Shown here: one piece after another, positions 47,019 to 55,550 of the stretch
Layout: every line of letters begins with the position of its first letter
How positions within the stretch are numbered: the stretch's first letter is position 1
From: Areca catechu
Taxonomy: Eukaryota; Streptophyta; Magnoliopsida; Arecales; Arecaceae
NCBI GenBank assembly: GCA_021397845.1
Contig: CM038051.1
Location: 16,650,827-16,714,826 of the forward strand
Reading direction: 5' to 3'
DNA: 64,000 bases
Translations under genes and position numbers: made by a program
The notes under the pieces: generated by a model
Told to the model about the DNA's origin: nothing
The model's input: only the letters and a program-made list of their open reading frames with translations
Database searches by the model: none

Positions 47019-48415
47019 ATCGAACTGAAGTCGGCAAGGGCTGCTGACTTCAGCCCAAAATGGCCCAATAAAATTGGGCTCACAACAAGACTTGGAGATG
47101 GCTTTAAATGCAGGGGATGAGCATGATTTGCTTGTACTTGGTCAATGACATGGTGATTCATATACTGAGCGAGACTTTTCTGATAGTACTATGGAAGAAG
47201 CTCGATGAGTTGTACATGAAAAAATCCCTCACTAATCACTCTTCCTTTGGAAGTAGTTTTATCAACTATGGATGACAAAAGGACAGAGTATGTAGGATTA
47301 CTTGAACAACTTTCAGAGTATCCTCACCGATCTCCTTAGAGTTGGCAAGAAAGTCGAGGAGAAGACTAGAGTGCTGGTCTTACTTTCATTACTTCCGCAC
47401 TCCTTCAAGTCCTTGATAACTACTTTTTTAGTAGGGAAGTGCACCATCAAGATGGATGAGGTGACTTCGATGCTACTTTAGAACGATGTTCTTAGAAGCT
47501 TCAAGTGCATGCAGGAACTCATTATTGGTTGGTTTCTGAAGAAGCTGGGGTATAAGGCGGAGTGACAAAGGATCATGAGGTGGGCAATATAGGTCAAAGG
47601 ATGCAAGCAAAATCAAATGATACCAGTACAGCGAGATGTGGCATCATGTTAGAGATTGCTTGTAGTTCAAAAATTGGATGAAAATTACTATGGCAGTGGT
47701 CGAGGATAGCGATGGTGACAAATACTATAGTGATGTACTGATGATATCTATGAGGTATCTTCTTCTTTCCAGTGGATTTTAGATTTTATATATCCTTATC
47801 ATTTTTGTTGCAAATAGGAGTTATTTGACTTTCTAGAGAGTAAAGAGTATTCTATCTACTTACCAGATGGATCGAGCTATACGGTCAAGGATATTGAAAC
47901 AGTCAGCTTAAAGATACATGATAGGACAGTAAAGAAACTAGACGAGGTCCAATATAATTTCACTTGGTAAACTGGATTTAAACAGCTACATGTGGAGAGC
48001 TGATGATGGAATCTTAAAGGTCATCCTCTATAGTAGGATTATTTTGCAGGAGAAGAAGCATAGATGACACTATCTCTTAACAGGGAGTCTAATGCCAGGT
48101 GGAGTCCCTAGTACAAATGGGAGCCTAGTGCGAGGTGGAGTTCCAGGAATAGGTGGATCGGGCATGAGACGAGAGACTCAGAAGGATGATAGACGACGTC
48201 GCACGGTGAAGTTTTTATTATTATAAGAAACTTTTTCCAATCAAGTCTAAGATTAGACAGAGCACAGCACGTGACGAAGATGAAATCGAGCGGCCTGGCT
48301 TGACTTCCATGTTTGTCCATCCATAAATATCAGGCATTTGCCCCAAGGCATGGGTTAGATCATTTAAGAGCTCTTTAAATCAGATGGAGACAGAACGTCA
48401 AGTCGAGATAGAGGT

Positions 48416-49297
48416 TGTTGGGGGTTAGTACCTCGATTTGGCCTGAAAAAGGACCGGAACAGGACCCAGACATGCCTAGGAAGGAGATTGGCCCATAGGC
48501 TTGCATGGAGGCAGGCCTATAGGCCAGCTTGTGGATGTGCAGGCACGTGGCCCATGCATGCATAGGTGCTTGGCCCGCACTCACGGGTGGCCCAACACCT
48601 TAGCCTTCTTTTGTTCGTAGTGTATGGTGGATCAGGCTATCCACGGAGGTGTAAATGCAGTTCATGATTGATTTAGCATGATTTATGGCCAGTTATCATG
48701 GCTCATGCTCGATTTTTATGCAATCTGACATTTCCCTGTGCTCCTTGCAAAGATTTGACGGCTAGAGTGTAATTCAACTCTGATCTAGCATATTTAGCAT
48801 GATTTGAGGCGCGATGAACAACGATCAAAGAGCTCGGAGAAGTTTTGGAAGTCAAATAGGAGTTTTTGATATATAAAACTCAATTTTGGATATGGTTTGA
48901 ATCGTTGGACTTTTGTTGAGATGTAGATTTATGCCAAGAGCTATAAAAGAAGGGATAGGGGTCGAGACTAGTGTGTGAGGATTCAGAGAACTTTTAAAGG
49001 GTGTGACGTGGCAGAAAAAGCTTGAAGGGACTGGAGGGTCTTCTTAAAAATTGAGAGTTTGTGAGGGGGATTTAGAATTTTTTATTCAGAGATTTGTATG
49101 GGATTGAGTGTAGCAATTATAATTTTTAAATATTTATTTTTTATAATAAAATATTGTATATTTAATTGATTGTGTTTCTTTTCTTTCTTTTTTCTCTGGC
49201 AGTATCAATATCGATATCGTGATCCTGGGATCAAGGATCTATATTCCATATGAGACATTCTTCGATAAATAATAACAGTACAGTTGGTACCATAACA
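48416..49297 (+). repeat. Family B LTR (3' LTR of the chimera)
   Basis: TGTTGGGGGTTAG...GGTACCATAACA, 882 bp, homologous to 1892-2700, with a TATA box (CTATAAAAG) near 48941. Confidence 0.85.
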
Positions 49298-50244
49298 AGA
49301 ATTTTAATAAAATTTAATTGCATAATTTGTTGAGCACAATGTTGCTTCTTGTGGTATTAAGCAAAACTATTTTCCATGTTTTTATAGTGGCCATATCTAT
49401 TTTGTTATGTAAACAAATCTGCGTTGTTTCTGTTCTAGTAGTTCTTTTTGCTGTAATGCAACTGAAATGCAAGCAAGCATGAAATTAAATGAGCTGGAAG
49501 GGCCTAATTGGATGGCTTTTTACCGTTTTGCGTGTACATAGCGTAGCAGCCTGAAAAGAGAAAACACGACGGTTTTCCGAGACTTGGGCATCGGAACTCG
49601 TTCCTGCATCCTTGCGTCCTGCACCTGGTCTTAGGAAGCTGATTTATTTATCACTTGGCAGCACGGTTGGTAGGTGCTCTATTATGAATTTGAGACGTTA
49701 TTATATAATAATTTAATTAAATTAAAATTTTTTTTTGGATGTATGATTGGAAGGGATATTTTATTTTTATAATTTAGGATCAGACTGATATACTCATCTT
49801 CGATAAAAAAGATATTATAAAAAAATTTTATTCGAATCGAACATGGCTTAACGGGATGAGGGCCCAGTGAAGATAGCTACAATGAAGATTTTTCACCCCC
49901 ATCCATTTTATTCATAAAAAAAAATAAAAACTGATTTTTTTTTTAATTGAAATATTACTTATGCTTCACCTGCGTTTTATTTACAAATTTCAAAGTTTAA
50001 AGAAGCTTTATTTTAGAATCCCACCATCTTTTTGCCTCTAAAGGTAGTTGTCAAATAATTGCTGCGGTAATCATTGTTTTAGAATATATATGATTTTGTT
50101 TTGGACTCTGCAGCAGAATACATTTAATTACTCTAATTGCATTGCCATTGGCACGTGGCACAGCCGGCGGTGAGAAAGCCTCATTTTACTCATTAATAAA
50201 TTATATCCAAAAATAAAATTAAAAAAAATAATAATAAAATAATT
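49298..50244. other. AT-rich intergenic DNA; no gene seen
   Basis: No recognisable coding sequence or element ends in this stretch. Confidence 0.4.
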
Positions 50245-50363
50245 TTAGAGTTCTCGTTGGCTCTGGTGGTAGAGAAATGACCGCGGAAAATTAATATGCC
50301 ACCTAGAGATGGCCATGCTTTGGATCTAACTCCTCCCTTTTATTTTATCAAAAAAAAAAAAAA
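50245..50363 (+). mobile_element. tRNA-derived SINE, about 119 bp
   Basis: Contains an A-box-like GGCTCTGGTGGTAGAG (50259-50274) and a B-box-like GGATCTAACTCC (about 50314-50325), a T-rich 3' region and a 14-bp A tail. ATAATT flanks it on both sides (50239-50244 and 50366-50371), a short possible target duplication. The spacing of A and B boxes is right for an internal pol III promoter. Confidence 0.7.
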
Positions 50364-50498
50364 CTATAATTGCATTCTTCCCTCGATCATTATTTATTCA
50401 TAATATTTTTGAGGTGTATTTAAGAGGTATCGTGTGCCGCGATGCATCTTAAAGTCCACCAGCAACCACTTCAATCTAGACCGTCATTTTGTTTTGTC

Positions 50499-50540
50499 AA
50501 GAGAGGCAAGGTTATCAAAAAAATAAGAGAGGCAAGGTTA
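50499..50540. repeat. 16-bp direct repeat around a TCAAAAAAAT spacer (tail-only insertion scar)
   Basis: AAGAGAGGCAAGGTTA occurs at 50499-50514 and again at 50525-50540, separated by TCAAAAAAAT. The spacer equals the terminal TTATCAAAAAAA of the LINE (17685-17699) and of the SINE (about 50345-50363). Confidence 0.8.
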
Positions 50541-50694
50541 ATTTGCTTTACATGTCAACATCTGCCCGGTGGAATCATGCGTTTAATTTGGTAATGGGCT
50601 CGCTCGACAGCTCGTGTTAGGTGTTAAGGTGCTTCTAGGTCTTTAGATAAGGAGAGCTGATGTCATGCTAACTGCTTCTTTTTAGTACTGTGGT

Positions 50695-51287
50695 TAGGGG
50701 TGTGAATGGATCGGATTAGATCGGATCATGAGTGATCCCGATCCGACTTGATTTTTTGATCGGGTTCTAATAGTAGATCCAGATCCAATTCACTAGAAAA
50801 TCAGGTCGGGTCGAGTCAGGTCCATTATCAGAATTTTTAATCCAACGGATCATTCGGGTTGGATCGGGTCCATAAATAATCCGATTCTAATCTACAAAGT
50901 TTGGATTTAAATATGATTCGAATAAAATATAGACAACTATATTTTAATTATTACATAGTTAACTATTATTAACTATAATAAATAATAAATAATAAATTAT
51001 TTTTAAAATAATTAAGATATAAAAATATTTATAACTAATTTCATACAAGTTTTAAATTAGAATTTAAATGTTCAAATAGATATAATTCTAACAGTATTAG
51101 TATGTTCGAATCGGGTCGGGTCGGGTTGGGTCCAAATTCAGTAAACCCAGACCCGACTCGGAAAATGGAACGGGTCTAATTTTAGGACCCAACCCGAATC
51201 CACGTGTCTATAAAAATGGGTTGGATCAGGTCTAAATAGGTCGGGTCGGATCGGGTCACGGGTCAACTCGACCCATTTGTAGCCTTA
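50695..51287. mobile_element. hAT-type MITE, 593 bp
   Basis: Same family as 42335-42937, in the opposite orientation. Starts TAGGGGTGTGAATGGATCGG and ends CCATTTGTAGCCTTA. Flanks ACTGTGGT and GCCGTGGT match at six of eight positions, consistent with an older 8-bp duplication. Confidence 0.85.
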
Positions 51288-51395
51288 GCCGTGGTGACCT
51301 TCATTTTATTTTCTTTAAAAATATAATAGCAATGGTACTCAGGATGTGCTTAGTTCCCAATGAAAATCGGAATTTGAATTAGGCTAGAATGGAAT

Positions 51396-52082
51396 TGTTG
51401 CGTTGCATCTGGCCGGTTGAATCTCCTGGACCATGTCGATCTGGCTGGTTGGAGTGCGCATCTCTCAGTTCCTGCAAAAAATCCCACGGATCGGTGATGT
51501 TCCGGCGGGGACACTCCGATGGCTAAGTCAGTGAGAGACTTGGAGCAACAGAATAGAGGAATCGAAAAGAGAGCTCGTGGAGAAGGAAGAGCTCTCCTAC
51601 CTCGGGGTTCCCCTTTTACTTTATATAGGCGGAACTTTACCAGAATATATTAGGGGCTAGGCTGGAAATGGCTTATTTGCTTCTAAAGAAATCTTGTTAG
51701 TGGCCAGGTGGCATCAGGACGGGGTGGCATCGTAGGATCCGCAAAGTAATGGCGTTGAGATGTCAGGAATATGTTGTAACAGAATTCAAGTACCAGCTGG
51801 AAGGGGCCTCTGGGGCTTTCGAGCCATCCTTGGAGCAGCCTACTTTGGATCGATGTGAGCCTAGCTGAAGTTGGTCGGTTGGACCCCTGGTGGGTCGGTT
51901 GGACCCCTGGTGGGTCGGTCGAACCTCTGGTGGGTCGGTTGGACCCCTGGTGGGTCGGTCGAACCTCTGGTGGGTCGGTCGGACCTAGTTGAAGGGTCGG
52001 TCGGACCTGGTGGGTCGGTCAGACCTGGCTGAAGGGCCGTCGGCTCCGGTTGGATTCGGAGGGAGGCCGTTTGTGTATAACA
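51396..52082 (-). repeat. 3' LTR of the Tat element
   Basis: Plus-strand TGTTGCGTTGC...GTGTATAACA, 687 bp. Matches 63305-64000 in several blocks, e.g. ACTTGGAGCAACAGA and GGAACTTTACCAGAAT. The TATA box is TATATAAAG read on the minus strand (about 51616-51626). A 20-bp tandem repeat fills 51870-52030. Confidence 0.88.
51870..52030. repeat. 20-bp tandem repeat, about 7-8 units
   Basis: Unit TGGGTCGGTTGGACCCCTGG, with a variant GGTCGGTCGAACCTCTGG, within the LTR. Confidence 0.93.
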
Positions 52083-52101
52083 GTTGCCCCCTTGCTCTTG
52101 G
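52083..52101 (-). other. Polypurine tract
   Basis: Read on the minus strand: AAGAGCAAGGGGGCAAC immediately before the 3' LTR start TGTTATAC. Its position and composition match a plus-strand primer site. Confidence 0.7.
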
Positions 52102-52525
52102 CCTTCGGGAGGGCTTGTAGCTTCGAAGGGTGAGAGCATCATTCTCGCATTGAATGCATTCGTTCTTGAGAGGATTGCGGATTTGATTAGGTGTGCCGTG
52201 TCTGGTCATTCCCCACTCCAGAAGCTCACACCTGGGACAGGTGTCGATCTCACATTAGAAGCGAAGGGAGCGGCAGTTAATGCAGAAGGGGTGTAATGAT
52301 TAGCGGCAAACCTAGCCCGCTCGGCCATCGGCTTCGGAGGCGATTTGAGTGATGTGGCAACATCTGGGTGGTCGGTGCTGCGCTGGGGGCGACCCATCCG
52401 TCGCTGATCTGACGATCATGCGGATCGCGGCTAGACTGTGCTTCCTTCCGTTGCATGGGGAGTTGTACCGCCTGACGTTTGGGTCGCGGCGCTTGAGGAA
52501 TGGTGATAACCGCTTCTTTCAGGGG

Positions 52526-52535
52526 CTATAAAAGG
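52526..52535 (+). promoter_or_regulatory. TATA box of the antisense gene in the Tat element
   Basis: CTATAAAAGG on the plus strand, 153 bp upstream of the ATG at 52688. It lies outside the LTR and points opposite to the retroelement genome. Confidence 0.65.
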
Positions 52536-52687
52536 GGATGTTGAGACTGTAGGCGAAGCTTTTGCCGCATTCGCCCTTGGAGAGAGAGATCGCCCTTGAA
52601 GAGAGATTTCGGCTCGCTCCAACATCTTCAACCTTTTAGGAAACCCAGTTCTCAGGTCAGTTCTTCTTCCCTCCAAGCCCCGTAGCA

Positions 52688-54703
52688 ATGGCCTCTAGTA
52701 GCCGAAGCTCTAGCCGTAGGATAGAGGGACTAGGTCCCAACCAGGTTCAATCTGAACTAGTGCGGGATCGGGTAGAGGCCCTTAGAGTTAGGTTCAATAT
52801 CCCTTTCACCTTGCACCTCACCATCTCGGACCGGGAAGGGAGGGTGACCCGGCTACCAAGCTCGGGAGCCCTCCCGGTATATGAGGATCACTTGAAGGCC
52901 GGCCTTTGATTTTCCTGTGTGACTTCTTCATCCAGGTCTTCACCTGTATCGAGTCATCTCTGCACAACTGACCCTGAATAGTATCCGGGCCATTAGCTGC
53001 TTCATGGTCTTGTGCTAGAGGGTTGGAGTAGAACCTAGGACTTCCCTCTTTGCAAACTTTTTTATCCTGAAGAAGACTTTCGGAGTCAAGTGTGGGTGTT
53101 TCAACCCAGTCTCCAGGCAGAAATAATCGGAGGTCTTCCATCGGCCATGGGTGGAAGTCAAAGTTCTTCTTATACACCATTTTCAGCCTTGGGGCTTCAA
53201 CCTGTCTTGGGGGGAACCAAGGCTGGTAGCTAATGGAGCGAGGGCGGTCTTAATGGCCGACCAAGCCAACTTCAACGAGTTAGAGGTAGTCGGTATCATA
53301 ATGGTGAAGGAATTACTTCGGGAGGATAGCCTCTGCTTCGTCGGATTTAGCTACCATGAACACTTAGGTATGGTAGGAATCATTGTCATCGATCTTTCTG
53401 TTCCATCAGCCACATTCTTTCTTTCCTTACTCTGATCTTGTTCTTCTAATAGGAGGAAAAATGAAGCCCGATCGTGCAAGGATAGTAGAGCGGGCAGCGA
53501 GGAAGAGGGCCGCCCAATCTATGGAGCCGATCGCGGGCAAGCAGAAGAAACAACGGGCAGAGGAATAGCCCGCAATCGTCATGGCATTGGGTTCTGACGA
53601 GGACAATATGCCCTTGTCGGAGCGGCTGGCGGCAAAAGTGTCAGGACCTCCACCTACAGTCGGGGAGTCAGCCATTTGATCAAAGCCAGACCCATGAGAG
53701 CCGATCGAGGTGGGGACGGCCTCGGCCTTGCCATCGGCTGAACGGACGGAGGTGGCACGTCCCGTAGATGATAAGAAAGGGGTGGCTGGAGGGGTAGAGG
53801 CTGAAGAAGTCAGCTACGACATCTTCTAGCATTGGCACGCTCTTCATACCCCCGACAGGCCAGAGACCTACTAAAGGGGGCCATCACCCAGGCTGACTGG
53901 GAGGAGTCGAGCAAGCGCAAGCTGCACAAGGTGACGAGAGGCGCCTACCTCAGCCAGATGAAGGTACTTTTGTTATCTCTTCATTTTCTTCATCCTTCTT
54001 TTCATTTCTTGTATATGACTAATATGGTCCGTTGCTTGTAGCTCCTTTACGAGATTTTGCTGATGAATGAAGGCCTCAGCGAGATAGTCCATGCGGCAGA
54101 GGCCTCAGCTGGGGAGGTCGAAGGCGACTAAGGCGACGGTAGTGGCATCGCAAAAGGCCATAGAGGAGAGGCTCTCGGCCAGTTTGGTCGAAGTCAAATC
54201 TTTGAAGAAGCAAGTAGAGGGCCAGTAGACCCAGCTGGCCGAACGGGAGGCCAAGCTGAAGAAGAAGAAGGAAAAGGTCAGGTCCTTGACCTGCCAGCTG
54301 TCTGATGAGATGGAGCGGTCCACTGATGTTGAAAGGAGCACGCGGTCCATAAGGCATTAGCGGGGAGGTACCTGACCGAACTGCAGGAGGTGAGGGAGCT
54401 GGCGGCAGAACAGGTTCCGACATCGTAGCAGAATGCAAGGCTTCAGCTGATTTCAGTGATGAGATGGAGGAGGCTAGGATGGTGAGCTACGAATACGGCT
54501 TCGATGACTGCCTGAAGAAAGTGGCCGAAGCCTTCCCGGAGCTTGACCTGTCCTCCTTACAGCTGATGCACCCGTTGGAAGAAAAAGAGGGCCTGGCCGA
54601 CACCGGGGTTGATGCCCAAACTACTACCGATGTGGGACCGGTGGAGACCTTGGTGAGGCTTCGGATGCTGCACAGGAGGCCAAAACTGAAGCTCCTTCGA
54701 TGA
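52688..54703 (+). pseudogene. Antisense ORF of the Tat element (Transposase_28-like 'gypsy-type transposon' protein), with two introns
   Basis: Starts MASSSRSSSRRIEGLG, then LPVYEDHLKAGL, SIRAISCFMVLC and FFILKKTFGVKCGC. This matches the plant protein family often labelled 'putative gypsy-type transposon/Transposase_28'. The C-terminal half is charged and coiled-coil-like and ends with a KVAEAFPELDLSSLQL segment. Two typical small plant introns are visible: 53368-53452 (AG|GTATGG ... TTCTAATAG) and 53964-54041 (AAG|GTACTT ... TTGCTTGTAG). Splicing joins LG to GKMKPD and QMK to LLYEILLMN in frame. Several other frameshifts and stops (e.g. near 52910 and 53567) show decay. The role of such extra Tat ORFs is unknown. 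Confidence 0.75.
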
Positions 54704-55088
54704 GTGGGAAGGATCTCCCTTTCTTGTAAATACTTGGCAAGACTTAAGATCAACTGTAAATGTCTGCCCACATCTTGTACAAAAAATTTTGTTAATGAAA
54801 TGACATTTTGGTATTCATCTTTGTTCTGTCTCTTTCTTTCTCTCTCTCTTTTTTTTTTTGAACGGGTTATTCTTGCCCCTTGTCATCGACCAACGACCCA
54901 TTCCGGGGTTGCCGAGTGCTCCATTGGCTTTTAACTTAGCCATTTATAAGAAATATTTCTATGTGTCGAGAGGCCAGCTTAGTCCGAACTCGTCTCTTTG
55001 AGAAATATATCTAAAAGATCTTCAAACTAGCTGTTTGTAGGGAAATATCTTAAGTATTAAAAATCCCACAAAGTACTTTTTGATCGAT
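54704..55088. other. 3' region of the antisense gene
   Basis: Contains TTAATGAAATGACATTTTGG (about 54791-54811), a plausible polyadenylation region, and T/TC-rich tracts. No coding sequence. Confidence 0.4.
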
Positions 55089-55512
55089 GTTGGACTTGAG
55101 TTGGCTGCATTAGGGCCTTTGCCGATCAGGATCAGACTTGAGTGGGCTACACTAGAGCCTTTGCCGATCGAGGTCGGACTTGAGTGGGCTATACTAGAGC
55201 CTTTGCTGATCGAGGTCGACTTGAGTGGGCTACACTAGAGCCTTTGCTAATCGGGGTCAGACTTAAGTGGGCTACACTAGAGCCTTTGTCGATCGAGGTC
55301 AGACTTGAGTAGGCTATACTAGAGCCTTTGCCGATCGAGGTGGGACTTGAGTGGGCTATACTAGAGCCTTTGCCGATCGAGGTGGGACTTGAGTGGGCTA
55401 CACTAGAGCCTTTGCCGATCAGGGTCGGACTTGAATAGGCTATACTAGAGCCTTTGTCGATCGAGGTCAGACTTGAGTGGGCTATACTAGAGTCTTTGCT
55501 GATCGAGGTTGG
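55089..55512. repeat. 42-bp minisatellite, about 10 units
   Basis: Unit contains GACTTGAGTGGGCTACACTA and GAGCCTTTGCCGATCGAGGT. It lies in the untranslated spacer between integrase and the antisense gene. Confidence 0.95.
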
Positions 55513-55545
55513 ACTTCTTTGTAGAGTAAATTGCTGCCCTTATTG

Positions 55546-55550
55546 ATAGT
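55546..55550. repeat. Solo-LTR target-site duplication, left copy
   Basis: ATAGT, repeated exactly at 57951-57955. Confidence 0.93.

Larger units (their letters stand above)
44760..47084 (-). mobile_element. 2325-bp TG...CA insertion carrying a host gene fragment
   Basis: Begins TGTCACACCCCGACC and ends GGGCTCACA, with 5-bp ACAAG on both sides: the form of a solo LTR or a short LTR-bounded element. Reversed, it reads TGTGAGCCC...GGGGTGTGACA. It contains two copies of a segment with ATACCGCTCATCGGTCATG (about 45260 and 45410), a decayed RNA-binding-protein gene fragment (45681-46310), and a GAA/TTC microsatellite at 46914-47018. No retroelement protein is visible. No second LTR was found inside, so solo LTR is the simplest reading. 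Confidence 0.82.
44580..48415 (+). pseudogene. Copia gag-protease remnant of the chimeric element (interrupted)
   Basis: 44580-44759 and 47090-48100 align in order with 370-1660 of the first element: the gag start, the WKKLDELYMKKSL-like region (about 47190), and the protease/pre-integrase text with LPDGSSYTVK (about 47860) and WRADDGILKVI (about 47995). Then comes a DDRRRRTVKF segment (about 48190) before the 3' LTR. There is no integrase, reverse transcriptase or RNase H. Removing the insertion 44760-47084 plus one ACAAG restores collinearity with the first copy. Stops throughout. Confidence 0.82.
43116..49297 (+). mobile_element. Chimeric LTR element: family A 5' LTR, copia internal region, family B 3' LTR
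   Basis: 5' LTR 43116-44560 matches the family A solo LTR at 39852-40991. It is followed at once by a primer site (TAGTATCAGAGCC, 44560-44572) and by the same gag sequence as in the element at 1-2700. After the nested insertion 44760-47084, gag and protease remnants continue to 48415. The 3' LTR (48416-49297) matches the 1892-2700 LTR (family B), not the 5' LTR. The sequences outside (TCATC left, AGAAT right) do not match, so there is no target duplication. The two ends therefore come from different LTR families. Confidence 0.82.

Noticed and set aside
46289..47161. 290-codon minus-strand ORF with a long poly-arginine run
   Set aside because: It crosses the boundary of the nested insertion and owes its length to the TTC/CTC microsatellite.
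52431..53180. Minus-strand ORFs between the Tat 3' LTR and integrase
   Set aside because: They are shadows of the antisense gene, whose introns, motifs and TATA box fix the plus strand as coding.
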